Positions 16,214 to 25,447 of a DNA stretch of 64,000 nucleotides are shown one piece after another. The number at the start of each line of letters is the position of its first letter. Within the stretch, counting starts at the first letter, position 1. The notes beneath the pieces were generated by a model that made no database searches, was not told the origin of the DNA, and was given only the letters and a program-made list of their open reading frames with translations. Position numbers and translations under genes: made by a program. Source of the DNA: Pedobacter ghigonis (lineage in GTDB: Bacteria; Bacteroidota; Bacteroidia; Sphingobacteriales; Sphingobacteriaceae); NCBI RefSeq assembly GCF_903166585.1, contig NZ_CAESCM010000019.1:1-64000 (forward strand). The letters are read 5' to 3'.

Positions 16214-17236
16214 TTAAAAAGGGTTAGCCTTAATGTATTTTTCCCATTCCCATGCCGAGCGCATCATTTCGTTGATATCCAGATTGGCTTTCCAACCCAG
16301 TTGCGCATTCGATTTCTGTACATCACCATAAATCTGCACAATATCCCCTGCTCTTCTTGGACCGATTTTATAGTCGAGTTTTTCATTGTTTACTTTTTCA
16401 AAAGCAGCAATAATCTCTAAAACCGACGAACCTGTACCGGTACCGATATTGAAAACATCGTAATTGCCATTTGGGTTTCCGTTTTCTAAAAGTTTAATGG
16501 CAGCAACGTGTGCTTTAGCCAAATCCACCACGTGGATATAATCGCGGATGGCAGAACCATCTGGCGTATCGTAATCATCTCCATAAACAGTAATCGGACC
16601 GCGTTTACCAATAGCAGATTGGGTAATAAAAGGAACCAGGTTTGCCGGAACACCATTTGGCAATTCGCCAATCAATGCTGTTTCGTGCGCACCAACCGGG
16701 TTAAAATAACGCAATGCGATGATATTCAAATCTGGTGTTACCGCAGCAGTTTCAGCTAAAATTTCTTCTGCAATCTGTTTGGTGTTACCATAAGGCGATT
16801 CTGCCTTTTGTACCGGTGCTGCTTCGGTTACCGGTAAGCTTTCCGGCTGACCGTAAACGGTACATGAAGAAGAGAATACGAAATTAATTTTTCTGTTGAA
16901 CGAGGTTAACAGGTTAATTAATCCGTAAAAGTTGTTTTTATAATATTTTAAAGGTTGCTCTACCGATTCGCCTACTGCTTTTGAAGCTGCGAAGTGGATA
17001 ATTCCATCAATATCGGTATGGTTTTCTGCAAATTCCTGCACAGCTTTATCATCCTGAAGGTCGATTTCGTGAAAATCAAACCATTTGCCAGTAATGGCAT
17101 GAAGCTGGGTTAAAATTTTAATGTTCGAATTAGAAAGGTTATCTACAATTACAACTTCGTATCCTGCGTTGTGTAATTCTACTGCTGTGTGCGAACCTAT
17201 GTATCCTGTTCCACCAGTAACTAATATTTTTGCCAT
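16214..17236 (-). CDS. galE: UDP-glucose 4-epimerase
   Basis: Interconverts UDP-glucose and UDP-galactose with bound NAD. The 340-residue SDR protein has the NAD-binding GGTGYIGSH (8-16), the active-site serines in FSSSC (121-125) and the catalytic Y149-x3-K153 pair. The C-terminal segment GPRRAGDIVQIYGD is characteristic of GalE. It lies one base from the UDP-xylose synthase gene upstream and directly abuts the unknown gene downstream, so all are in one operon feeding UDP-sugars to cell-surface polysaccharides. Confidence 0.95.
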   Translation of the reverse strand: MAKILVTGGTGYIGSHTAVELHNAGYEVVIVDNLSNSNIKILTQLHAITGKWFDFHEIDLQDDKAVQEFAENHTDIDGIIHFAASKAVGESVEQPLKYYKNNFYGLINLLTSFNRKINFVFSSSCTVYGQPESLPVTEAAPVQKAESPYGNTKQIAEEILAETAAVTPDLNIIALRYFNPVGAHETALIGELPNGVPANLVPFITQSAIGKRGPITVYGDDYDTPDGSAIRDYIHVVDLAKAHVAAIKLLENGNPNGNYDVFNIGTGTGSSVLEIIAAFEKVNNEKLDYKIGPRRAGDIVQIYGDVQKSNAQLGWKANLDINEMMRSAWEWEKYIKANPF

Positions 17237-17237
17237 T

Positions 17238-18227
17238 TTAACGGTTAAATGTGGTAAAATCTTTATGATCTATCTTTTCCAAAGCCTCTGGAGGCAATGA
17301 TTTAAAATATTCGTATGTAATTTTTAATCCTTCAGCACGGTCTACCTTCGGCTCCCAACCTAATATCTCTCTTGCTTTGGTAATATCCGGCCTGCGTTGT
17401 TTCGGATCATCCTGAGGAAGTTCCTTGTACACAATTTTTTGCGAGGTACCGGTAAGTTTGATAATCTCTTCGCAGAACTGCTTGATGGTGATTTCATCCG
17501 GGTTACCAATGTTTACCGGCTGGGCATAATCACTCATCAGTAAACGGTAAATTCCCTCAATCAAATCATCAACATAACAGAAAGAACGGGTCTGACTGCC
17601 GTCACCGAAGATCGTTAAATCTTCGCCCCTTAACGCCTGCCCAATAAAAGCCGGTAAAACACGTCCATCGTTTAAGCGCATTCTGGGCCCATAAGTATTG
17701 AAGATCCTTACAATCCGGGTTTCTACACCGTGAAAGGTATGGTAGGCCATGGTAATGGCTTCCTGAAAACGCTTGGCTTCATCGTAAACACCACGAGGGC
17801 CAACCGGATTTACGTTGCCCCAGTATTCTTCTGGCTGTGGATTAACATTCGGATCGCCGTACACTTCAGAAGTTGAAGCAATAAGCATCCTTGCGTTTTT
17901 ATTTCTGGCCAATCCCAACAGATTGTGTGTACCCAACGAGCCTACCTTGAGGGTCTGGATCGGGATTTTAAGGTAATCGATCGGACTTGCCGGCGAAGCA
18001 AAGTGCAAGATGTAGTGAAGTTTACCCGGAATATGTACAAACTTGGAAACATCATGGTTGTAAAACTCAAAATTTTCGAGTTTAAACAAATGCTCAATAT
18101 TTGCCATGTCGCCCGTAATCAGGTTATCCATTCCGATAACATGAAAACCCTCTTTCACAAAGCGATCACAAAGGTGCGAACCTAAAAATCCGGCTGCACC
18201 TGTAATCAAAATTCTTTTTCGACCCAT
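17238..18227 (-). CDS. UDP-glucuronate decarboxylase (UDP-xylose synthase)
   Basis: Converts UDP-glucuronate to UDP-xylose and CO2 with NAD. The 329-residue extended SDR protein has GAAGFLGSH (10-18), the TSEVYG motif with E121, and the catalytic Y148-x3-K152. YGPRMRLNDGRVLPAF and GDGSQTRSFCYVDD are diagnostic of the UXS group. The upstream gene makes its substrate (UDP-glucuronate), so the operon order ugd-uxs gives UDP-xylose from UDP-glucose. Gaps to both neighbours are one base. Confidence 0.93.
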   Translation of the reverse strand: MGRKRILITGAAGFLGSHLCDRFVKEGFHVIGMDNLITGDMANIEHLFKLENFEFYNHDVSKFVHIPGKLHYILHFASPASPIDYLKIPIQTLKVGSLGTHNLLGLARNKNARMLIASTSEVYGDPNVNPQPEEYWGNVNPVGPRGVYDEAKRFQEAITMAYHTFHGVETRIVRIFNTYGPRMRLNDGRVLPAFIGQALRGEDLTIFGDGSQTRSFCYVDDLIEGIYRLLMSDYAQPVNIGNPDEITIKQFCEEIIKLTGTSQKIVYKELPQDDPKQRRPDITKAREILGWEPKVDRAEGLKITYEYFKSLPPEALEKIDHKDFTTFNR

Positions 18228-18228
18228 T

Positions 18229-19539
18229 TTAATCTATTAGTTTTCTACCTATGCTATTATAATAATAGCCAAGATCGATCATTTTTTGCAAATCATACAA
18301 ATTTCGACCGTCGAAAACCACTTTATTTTTCAAAATACTCTCAATTTTATCAAAATCGGGGTTACGGAAAACCGACCATTCTGTTGCAATTAACAGTGCT
18401 TCAGCACCTTCCAATGCTTCGTACTGGTTTTTGGCATAGTTAACCTTATCGCCCACAATATTTTTCACATTAGCCATTGCTTCCGGATCAAAAACGGTAA
18501 CCGTAGCACCATTCTTCACCAGTTCATCGATAATATACAAAGCTGGTGCTTCGCGGATATCGTCAGTTTCAGGTTTAAAAGCCAGGCCCCAAAGTGCAAA
18601 ATGTTTGCCTTTAATATTGCCTTTGTAGTATTTTAAGACCTTATCTACCAGGATTGTTTTTTGCCTTTCGTTAACTTCCATTACCGATTTTAAAATCTGG
18701 AAATCGTAAGCATAATCGTCGGATGATTTAACCAAAGCCTGCACATCTTTCGGGAAACATGAACCGCCGTAACCCACACCAGGGAAAAGGAAACGTTTTC
18801 CGATACGGTCGTCTGATCCAATACCACGTCTTACCGCATCAACATCTGCACCTACCAATTCGCAAAGGTTTGCAATTTCGTTCATGAAGGTAATTTTGGT
18901 GGCCAAGAACGAGTTTGCTGCGTATTTAGTCAGCTCCGAAGAACGCTCATCCATAAACAGGATCGGGTTTCCCTGACGCACATAAGGCGCATACACCTCG
19001 GTCATCAGTTTTTTGGCCCTTTCGCTTTTGGTACCCAAAACCACACGGTCTGGTTTCATAAAGTCATCAACAGCCACACCTTCTCTTAAAAACTCAGGAT
19101 TGGAAACCACATCCACTTCAATTGAAGTATTTTCGGTAAAAACAGCTTTTACCTTATCTGCTGTACCCACTGGTACTGTTGATTTATTTACGATTACTTT
19201 ATACTCCGTAATGAGCTTCGAAACGTCTTTAGCTGCGCCTAAAATGTAAGAAAGATCGGCAGCACCATCTCCACCCGGAGGCGTTGGCAAAGCCATAAAA
19301 ATAATCTGCGCATCTTTCACTGCTTCAGCAAGATTGGTGGTAAAAGTTAATCTTTCCTGCTCAATATTTCTATGGAACAAAAGGTCTAAACCAGGCTCAT
19401 AAATAGGCACCTCGCCCGCCTGCATCTGTTTAACCTTTGCTTCATTAATGTCAACACAAATAACATCATTTCCTGTTTCTGCTAAACAGGTTCCGGTAAC
19501 TAAACCTACGTATCCTGTACCAATAACGGCTATTTTCAT
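18229..19539 (-). CDS. ugd: UDP-glucose 6-dehydrogenase
   Basis: Oxidises UDP-glucose to UDP-glucuronate with two NAD. The 436-residue protein has the N-terminal Rossmann motif GTGYVGLVTG (7-16), the central domain and the catalytic cysteine C261 in GVGYGGSCFPKD. The C-terminal UDP-binding domain follows. It heads the leftward operon ugd-uxs-galE-unknown-cpsB. UDP-glucuronate can be used directly in polysaccharides or passed to the next enzyme for UDP-xylose. It is divergent from waaA, which ties the block to envelope sugar supply. Confidence 0.96.
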   Translation of the reverse strand: MKIAVIGTGYVGLVTGTCLAETGNDVICVDINEAKVKQMQAGEVPIYEPGLDLLFHRNIEQERLTFTTNLAEAVKDAQIIFMALPTPPGGDGAADLSYILGAAKDVSKLITEYKVIVNKSTVPVGTADKVKAVFTENTSIEVDVVSNPEFLREGVAVDDFMKPDRVVLGTKSERAKKLMTEVYAPYVRQGNPILFMDERSSELTKYAANSFLATKITFMNEIANLCELVGADVDAVRRGIGSDDRIGKRFLFPGVGYGGSCFPKDVQALVKSSDDYAYDFQILKSVMEVNERQKTILVDKVLKYYKGNIKGKHFALWGLAFKPETDDIREAPALYIIDELVKNGATVTVFDPEAMANVKNIVGDKVNYAKNQYEALEGAEALLIATEWSVFRNPDFDKIESILKNKVVFDGRNLYDLQKMIDLGYYYNSIGRKLID

Positions 19540-19552
19540 TTAGAGTATAATT

Positions 19553-19560
19553 TATTTTTG
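19553..19560 (+). promoter_or_regulatory. Candidate -7 box for waaA
   Basis: TATTTTTG lies in the ugd-waaA divergent gap, 57 bases before the upstream ATG at 19618. It fits TAnnTTTG, but no -33 TTG is visible at the usual distance. Confidence 0.35.
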
Positions 19561-19617
19561 TCTGTAACGAAACGATCCTGACTCATCTAATTGCCTTGAT
19601 TTATAGGCTAAATCCCG

Positions 19618-20910
19618 ATGGTTTCATATATTATTAAGCTTTTTAAATATATTCCTTTTATCTTGGCACGAAGATATGAAATTACACTAATGCTTTTGCT
19701 TTACATAATCGGAATTCGGCTTTACATTTTGCTAATAAGGATCTTTTCCTTATTTAATCCTAAGGCTAAACTATTCATAAAGGGGCGTAAAAACAGTTAT
19801 ACACAAATTGTTCAGCGCATTAATCCGCAAGAAAAACACATTTGGTTCCATTTTGCTTCTTTAGGCGAATTTGAACAAGGCCGACCGGTCTTAGAAAAAC
19901 TGAAAACGCTTTATCCTGCTAAAAAAATCGTGGTTACTTTCTTTTCGCCTTCGGGTTATGAAATTAGAAAAAATTATGCTTTGGCTGATGTTTTTTACCT
20001 GCCCTTTGATACCAAAAAGAATGCCGCATGGTTTATTGAAAGTATTAACCCCGAGATGGCCATTTTTACCAAATATGAATTCTGGCATTTTTATTTTAAA
20101 GCGCTCAAAGACCGCGGCATTCCTTTGTATGTAATATCGGGTATTTTTAGAGATAGCCAGGCCTTTTTTAAATGGTATGGTAGCTTTTACCGCAACATAC
20201 TTAAAGCAGTAACCTACTTTTTTGTTCAGAATGAAGAGAGTGAAAACCTGTTAAAATCAATTGGTTTAAACAATGTAACCATCAACGGCGATACCCGTTT
20301 CGATCGCGTTTATGAAAATGCGCAGGAACCAAAGGAACTGCCTTTGATAGCACAATTTATTGATGGCAAACCAACTTTGATTTGCGGCAGCACCTGGCCC
20401 GAAGACGAAAAATTACTTGCCGCATTGCCTGCCAAATATCCTGACTGGAAATTTATCATTGCACCCCACGAAATCCACAGCAGTCACATCGAAAGCATTG
20501 AAAAGCAGTTCCCAGTTGGCAGTTTGCGGTTTTCGGCATTCAGTTCAGGTAATCAAACGCCAAAATCCAGTCAGCAAATACTCATCATTGATAATATCGG
20601 TATGCTTTCTGCTTTGTACCAGTATGGTAAAGTGGCTTACATTGGCGGGGGGTTTGGTGCCGGCATACACAATACTTTAGAGGCAGCAGCATTTGGCCTA
20701 CCAGTTATTTTCGGGCCTAAATATGATAAATTTCAGGAAGCCAAAGATTTAATTGCCATTGGCGCAGCGAAAAGCATATCGTCTACAGAAGAGCTGATTA
20801 GCGCCTTTAATGCATTTGCAGACAATAAAAATGCAGCCGATGCAGCAAAAAAATATGTAGCCGATAAAAAAGGGGCAACAGATCAGATTATTTCGATGAT
20901 TACGAAATGA
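19618..20910 (+). CDS. waaA: 3-deoxy-D-manno-octulosonic acid (Kdo) transferase
   Basis: Adds Kdo from CMP-Kdo to the lipid A precursor at the inner membrane. It has an N-terminal membrane anchor, then the family segment WFHFASLGEFEQGRPVLEKL, and the C-terminal GT-B domain with GGGFGAGIHNTLEAAAFGLP. From the ATG at 19618 it is 430 residues; an internal ATG at 19690 (before LLLYIIGIRLY) would give 406, closer to usual length, so the start is uncertain. The stop overlaps the convergent gluconokinase by 11 bp. Together with lptB and the deacylases it shows a Kdo-lipid A outer membrane. Confidence 0.92.
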   Translation: MVSYIIKLFKYIPFILARRYEITLMLLLYIIGIRLYILLIRIFSLFNPKAKLFIKGRKNSYTQIVQRINPQEKHIWFHFASLGEFEQGRPVLEKLKTLYPAKKIVVTFFSPSGYEIRKNYALADVFYLPFDTKKNAAWFIESINPEMAIFTKYEFWHFYFKALKDRGIPLYVISGIFRDSQAFFKWYGSFYRNILKAVTYFFVQNEESENLLKSIGLNNVTINGDTRFDRVYENAQEPKELPLIAQFIDGKPTLICGSTWPEDEKLLAALPAKYPDWKFIIAPHEIHSSHIESIEKQFPVGSLRFSAFSSGNQTPKSSQQILIIDNIGMLSALYQYGKVAYIGGGFGAGIHNTLEAAAFGLPVIFGPKYDKFQEAKDLIAIGAAKSISSTEELISAFNAFADNKNAADAAKKYVADKKGATDQIISMITK

Positions 20911-21406
20911 GCTTAGCCTGAGCGATTTCTGTTACAACTGCCTGAATAGACTGATCGATAGAAACCGTTAGTACATCTTGTTCATCATTTTGTGGTTCCT
21001 CCAGGGTATCGAATTGGCTCTGCAGTAAACTTGATGGCATGTACTGATGCGAACGCATCTTGATCCGATCGTGAATTAAATCGAAACTTCCTTTTAGATA
21101 TACAAAGCTGATGCTCGGATTATCGATCCGCAATAGCTCACGGTATGCCTTTTTTAATGCAGAACAGGCTATGATGCATGATGTACCATGTGCCACATGT
21201 TCACGGCCAACTTTGGCAATCAGCTGAAGCCAATCCAAACGGTCTTCGTCTGTTAATGGAATGCCCGCCGCCATCTTATCTACATTGCGCTGTGAATGGA
21301 GGTTATCGCCATCAATAAACTCAGCATTTATCCGTGGCGCAAGCGCTTTCCCAATAACGGTTTTACCACTTCCCGAAACGCCCATTAAAACGATAAAACC
21401 TGCCAT
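20900..21406 (-). CDS. Gluconokinase
   Basis: Phosphorylates D-gluconate to 6-phosphogluconate with ATP. The 168-residue P-loop kinase has GVSGSGKTVIGKAL (9-22), the DGDNLHSQRNVDKMAAGIPL segment typical of GntK, and CSALKKAYRELLR. The length matches the bacterial family. It lies 6 bp downstream of ferrochelatase on the same strand and may be read through from it. No gluconate transporter or other Entner-Doudoroff gene is nearby. Confidence 0.92.
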   Translation of the reverse strand: MAGFIVLMGVSGSGKTVIGKALAPRINAEFIDGDNLHSQRNVDKMAAGIPLTDEDRLDWLQLIAKVGREHVAHGTSCIIACSALKKAYRELLRIDNPSISFVYLKGSFDLIHDRIKMRSHQYMPSSLLQSQFDTLEEPQNDEQDVLTVSIDQSIQAVVTEIAQAKLIS

Positions 21407-21412
21407 TTTTAA

Positions 21413-22423
21413 TTATTTAATCATTCCGGCAAGTGCCTCAATAAATACCGGACTATCGTTTAAGCTTTCTACCAGCTGAACATGCTCGCCGCCTAACTCC
21501 CTAAACTCTTCATGGTATTCTACGGTAATTTCGTAAAGGGTTTCCAGGCAATCGGCCACAAAAGCCGGACTAAAAACCAACAAACGCTTTTTACCTTCTC
21601 CAGCTAACTTTTTAAGCACATCGGTGGTATAAGGTTGTACCCAGGGCTCTTTACCTAAACGCGACTGAAAGCAAACAGTATATTTGTCTTTCGCCAGGTT
21701 TAATTCTTCGGCAATTAATCGGGCGGTATCATGTCCTTGTGCAGAATAACAGAACTTATTTGTATTGTTTAATGTTTGACAACAATCGCTACTTTTTAAG
21801 CAATAACTGCCGGTATGGTCGCACTTCAGTAATTGGCGTTCAGGTAAACCATGGAAACTGAACAACACATGATCGTAAGTCTCTATCTGATGTTTCCTTG
21901 CATTTTCTGCAAAAACCTTTATCATTAATTCGTTATCATGGAAAGAATTAACAAAGGAAATTGGCGGAACAGTTGGCCATTTTCCCACCAGCTCCATAAC
22001 CAATTGCATTACCGAGCCAGTACTGGCCGATGCATATTGCGGAAACATTGGAATAACCTGAATACTTTCTACCAGACCCAATTTCAGTTTATCGAGTGCT
22101 GATGCAATTGAAGGATTTTGGTAGCGCATGGCTAGCTCTACATGGTATTCCTCGCCCAGTCTTTCTTGCAACATTTTAGCCTGCAACTTACTGTAATACA
22201 AAAGCGGCGAACCATTTTCGTTCCATATTTCGCGGTACAATTTAGCGGTTTTAGGGCTACGGAAAGGAACAATAATTCCCTTAACCAATAGTGTACGGTT
22301 TAGTTTAGGAATATCAATTACCCTTTCGTCCATCAGAAACTGATCAAGATATTTTTTAACATCGGCTGTTGCCGCACTATCGGGTGTTCCTAAATTTACC
22401 AGTAAAATTCCCTTTTTGCTCAT
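21413..22423 (-). CDS. hemH: Ferrochelatase
   Basis: Inserts Fe(II) into protoporphyrin IX in the last step of protoheme synthesis. The 336-residue protein starts GILLVNLGTPDSAAT and carries the active-site histidine in LFSFHGLPERQ. YTVCFQSRLG and FSPAFVADCLETLYEI follow, all typical of HemH. The middle has a cysteine-rich insert (CDHTGSYCLKSSDCC), and some ferrochelatases carry a cluster or metal site; whether this one does is not decided. It is upstream of gluconokinase and stands 214 bp from the carotenoid cluster. Confidence 0.95.
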   Translation of the reverse strand: MSKKGILLVNLGTPDSAATADVKKYLDQFLMDERVIDIPKLNRTLLVKGIIVPFRSPKTAKLYREIWNENGSPLLYYSKLQAKMLQERLGEEYHVELAMRYQNPSIASALDKLKLGLVESIQVIPMFPQYASASTGSVMQLVMELVGKWPTVPPISFVNSFHDNELMIKVFAENARKHQIETYDHVLFSFHGLPERQLLKCDHTGSYCLKSSDCCQTLNNTNKFCYSAQGHDTARLIAEELNLAKDKYTVCFQSRLGKEPWVQPYTTDVLKKLAGEGKKRLLVFSPAFVADCLETLYEITVEYHEEFRELGGEHVQLVESLNDSPVFIEALAGMIK

Positions 22424-22637
22424 TGATAATAAAATATGTTACGTGGCGCAAATATCGCGTATTTATTGTTTTTAACCTATGTTAAAAAGTGATGAAAAAC
22501 ATTTTTTCGTCAATAGAAAATAATATTAATGGTGAATATTCTCAGTTTGTTTAGCGCGACTTGCTATGATCGGTAAATTCTGAATTACGAAATGTGATTC
22601 CGTGTTAAATTGTAATAGCTAATGCCACTGGTAAGGC

Positions 22638-23309
22638 TTACTTTGTTTTATACAGTTGCCACCAGGGGGTAGCTGGCTTTTGGTGATGTTCTAAATGATA
22701 GCCAAAAAAGTAACAGGTAATGAATGCAATAAAATGGTTCTTTTGTAGTGTTGAAGCATGATATTCGTTATCGTGCTCTCCTTTGTGTGGCAAATAAGTA
22801 CCAAAATAAAATAGCTGAAACGTGCTTAGCAAGGATGGCAGCACCCAAAATAACAAGAGGTTTTTCTCGGGTACCCATATTTTCAGAATGTTATAGGCAA
22901 TGGCCATAATTACCAATTGAATTACCGTTACATAATTTAACATAAACCTGAAATACCATTTCCAGAAACCATGTGGTGCAAAATCAGGATCTTTAGCCGT
23001 ATGTACATGATTGTGATGCTGGTGGTGTTTGGTATATAATCGGTTATAAAAAAAGCCCGCATACAAGAACACAGCAAGGTAACCGAAAAAATTGTTCGCT
23101 TTTCTATTGGCCGAAATTGTACCATGCATGGCATCGTGTGCAGTAATAAATAAACCGGTATACAAATGCATCTGGACCAAAACCATCAAATAAACGAATG
23201 GATTGCTCCAGGCAAAGTTCCAATTTAGCATGAAAAAAAGGGATATAAGCCAGCAGGAAATAACCAGAGTTGCAGCACCTGAACCAATCCAAGATTTTTT
23301 ATTGTCCAT
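22638..23309 (-). CDS. CrtW-like beta-carotene ketolase / fatty acid desaturase family
   Basis: A 223-residue integral membrane di-iron enzyme. All three histidine clusters are visible: H58-DAM-H62, H95-H-x-H98-H99, and H205 with H208-H209 in GYHLEHH. Four or so hydrophobic segments surround them. The motif spacing and the ending LEHHQKPATPWWQLY fit CrtW-type carotenoid 4-ketolases better than general lipid desaturases, and the neighbourhood (ispH, cruF, glycosyltransferase) supports that. It would introduce a 4-keto group on a beta-ionone ring. A carotenoid hydroxylase or lipid desaturase remains possible. Confidence 0.72.
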   Translation of the reverse strand: MDNKKSWIGSGAATLVISCWLISLFFMLNWNFAWSNPFVYLMVLVQMHLYTGLFITAHDAMHGTISANRKANNFFGYLAVFLYAGFFYNRLYTKHHQHHNHVHTAKDPDFAPHGFWKWYFRFMLNYVTVIQLVIMAIAYNILKIWVPEKNLLLFWVLPSLLSTFQLFYFGTYLPHKGEHDNEYHASTLQKNHFIAFITCYFFGYHLEHHQKPATPWWQLYKTK

Positions 23310-23343
23310 GGTTTAAAATAATTATCAATTGTTATTATTTAAA

Positions 23344-23877
23344 CTACAAAGCCAAATCATTGGTTTTAACGACTTTGATTTTAAAGTTGATTGGTGTCAT
23401 CTCGTCCCAAATCCAATTATAATACTCAATCACTTTACTTGCGCTTAAATGTGGTCTATCGGCAGTAGTATGAGCATCTCCAACAACTATTACATGGTAA
23501 TCTTTAGTGATAGCCGATTTCACGGTAGAATCGACACAAAAATCAGTCGCACAACCCGTTATAAATAATTCGGAAATATTGTGTTTGGAAAGAGTATCCT
23601 CCAGCTGTGTATTATAAAATGCATCATTTGCTGATTTTGAAACCACATAATCAGTATCGCATTTGATCAATTCTGGTAAAAACTGCCAATCTTTAGTATC
23701 TGGTAAAAAAATATTTTCTTTAGTGCCGTTATGTTGAACAAAAATTACCTTATCATCATTCATTCTGAAATAATCCGATAATTTATTAATCCGCGCAATT
23801 ACACCCAAAGTATCATAACGCAAATCATAGGGTTTAAAGCTACCAATCTGCATATCTATTATTAATAATGCTCTCAT
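23344..23877 (-). CDS. Isochorismatase-family cysteine hydrolase
   Basis: A 177-residue cytoplasmic hydrolase with the catalytic triad of the family: D8 in LLIIDMQ, K81 in VVSKSANDAF, and C114 in the TGCATDFCVDST motif. Members hydrolyse amide or ester bonds of small molecules such as nicotinamide or ureidoacrylate; the substrate here is unknown. It lies between the ketolase-like gene and ispH with 34-bp gaps on both sides, so it is probably transcribed with the isoprenoid genes, but no step of carotenoid synthesis is known to need it. Confidence 0.87.
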   Translation of the reverse strand: MRALLIIDMQIGSFKPYDLRYDTLGVIARINKLSDYFRMNDDKVIFVQHNGTKENIFLPDTKDWQFLPELIKCDTDYVVSKSANDAFYNTQLEDTLSKHNISELFITGCATDFCVDSTVKSAITKDYHVIVVGDAHTTADRPHLSASKVIEYYNWIWDEMTPINFKIKVVKTNDLAL

Positions 23878-23911
23878 ATAAACAACAATTATTAACCGAT
23901 AGATTTTATCA

Positions 23912-24760
23912 TTAATATTTTTCTAAAGCAGCCTTCACATTTTCCATCAACCACATTGGCGTAGAGGTTGCTCCACAGATACCTACTTTATCATTTTCGG
24001 TAAACCAGGCTTGGTCCAGTTCTTCAACATTAGAAATGAAGTACGAATTTTCGTTATATTTTTTACATACATCGTAAAGCACTTTCCCGTTGGATGATTT
24101 TTTACCTGAAACGAAAACAATCTTATTGTAATGACTCACAAAATCTTCCAACTCCTGATAACGGTTAGATACTTGCCTACAAATAGTATCGTTAGCCTTA
24201 ACATCGTAGCCACGGCTCAACAATTCATCTTTAATGTGGTAAAATTTATCGGTACTTTTAGTGGTTTGACTGTACAAGGTAAATTTCGCCGGGAGCTCAA
24301 CATTATCAAGCTCGGCCAGATCCTGAAAAACAATCGCTTTACCATCAGTTTGTCCCTGCAAACCAATTACTTCTGCATGGCCATGCTTACCAAAAATAAG
24401 CACTTGTTCTTCATCGTCGTGCGAGTTTTTAATCCTGTTCTGCAATTTTAAAACCACCGGACACGATGCATCAATCAAGGTGAGGTTATTTTCTAAAGCC
24501 AACTGGTAAGTTGAAGGTGCTTCGCCATGCGCCCTGATTAAAACCTTTTCATCACGTAAATCTTTTAAAATTTCGTGATCGATAATTTTCAGTCCGCGTT
24601 TGGCTAATCGTTCAACCTCTTCATCATTGTGTACAATATCGCCTAAACAGTATAAATAACCATCGTTATCTAAAATATCTTCGGCCATTTCTATTGCGTA
24701 CACTACACCAAAACAAAAGCCTGATGATTTATCGATGTTAACCTGTAAATTGTAACCCAT
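23912..24760 (-). CDS. ispH: 4-hydroxy-3-methylbut-2-enyl diphosphate reductase
   Basis: Last enzyme of the MEP pathway; it reduces HMBPP to IPP and DMAPP with an Fe-S cluster. The 282-residue protein has the three cluster cysteines: C16 in SSGFCFGV, C100 in LIDASCPVV and C194 in DTICRQVSNR. HxxH-type segments RAHGEAPS and FGKHGHAEVIG are also present. It is 12 bp downstream of cruF, so isoprenoid precursor supply and carotenoid tailoring are in one transcript. Confidence 0.96.
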   Translation of the reverse strand: MGYNLQVNIDKSSGFCFGVVYAIEMAEDILDNDGYLYCLGDIVHNDEEVERLAKRGLKIIDHEILKDLRDEKVLIRAHGEAPSTYQLALENNLTLIDASCPVVLKLQNRIKNSHDDEEQVLIFGKHGHAEVIGLQGQTDGKAIVFQDLAELDNVELPAKFTLYSQTTKSTDKFYHIKDELLSRGYDVKANDTICRQVSNRYQELEDFVSHYNKIVFVSGKKSSNGKVLYDVCKKYNENSYFISNVEELDQAWFTENDKVGICGATSTPMWLMENVKAALEKY

Positions 24761-24772
24761 TGCAATACAAAA

Positions 24773-25447
24773 TTAAGCAAAAATATTTGTTCCGGTTGTC
24801 ATGTATAAGACAACAAAAAAGATAAACTGTGCCAAAAACATGGCAGTACCCAGGTATTTCTGCTGTTTTAAACCCAGTGCGTAGTAAAACTTCAATAAAA
24901 TAACCGAAACGATAAACCAGGCTACATAATTCTGAACCGGTATTTCGTGCCAGTCCCACTGCCAGTAATTAAATTTCATGGCTACAGGTTCTAAAAAATA
25001 ATCGAAAATCACCAACACTAAAGCACCTGTAACAGAAGCAAGGATGCTGTTTCTGATCTTTAACGCTTTCATCATCTGCCCTACACTAAAAATCAGGATC
25101 ACCCAGTTTACCCCCATGAGTAAGGGTACTGCTGCAATTTTGTAACCCAATGTAGGCCCGTAATAATAACTGCCGAATATTTTACCCGTGTGCACACCCA
25201 AAACCTCAACCATAAAGCCACAGAGAAAAACACCCGATACAAATAACATTAAGCGCTTAACATCTGCATTGTAAGCGAAAACAATTACCGCAAACATCAG
25301 CAATAAATGGAATGGAACGAGTTTAAGGAAATAGGGCTGTGCAGCCGGAATTAAAAAGCCAAGCAAACCAACCAAATGAAAAATGATAATTACAGCAACT
25401 GCAACTCTTTTAACCTTTAAATCGCTTTGATCGTTCTGCCCTTCCAT
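24773..25447 (-). CDS. cruF: Carotenoid 1',2'-hydratase, CruF family
   Basis: A 224-residue integral membrane protein of the carotenoid biosynthesis (CruF) family, with about seven transmembrane segments. Typical stretches are GFMVEVLGVHTGKIFGSYYY, PLLMGVNWVIL and the acidic EPVAMKFNYWQWD. CruF adds water across the end double bond of the open psi end of gamma-carotene-type carotenoids, giving a 1'-hydroxyl. Its start overlaps the end of the glycosyltransferase gene by 31 bp, which indicates coupling. With crtD at 33433 this points to a 1'-hydroxy-3',4'-didehydro carotenoid. Confidence 0.85.
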   Translation of the reverse strand: MEGQNDQSDLKVKRVAVAVIIIFHLVGLLGFLIPAAQPYFLKLVPFHLLLMFAVIVFAYNADVKRLMLFVSGVFLCGFMVEVLGVHTGKIFGSYYYGPTLGYKIAAVPLLMGVNWVILIFSVGQMMKALKIRNSILASVTGALVLVIFDYFLEPVAMKFNYWQWDWHEIPVQNYVAWFIVSVILLKFYYALGLKQQKYLGTAMFLAQFIFFVVLYMTTGTNIFA

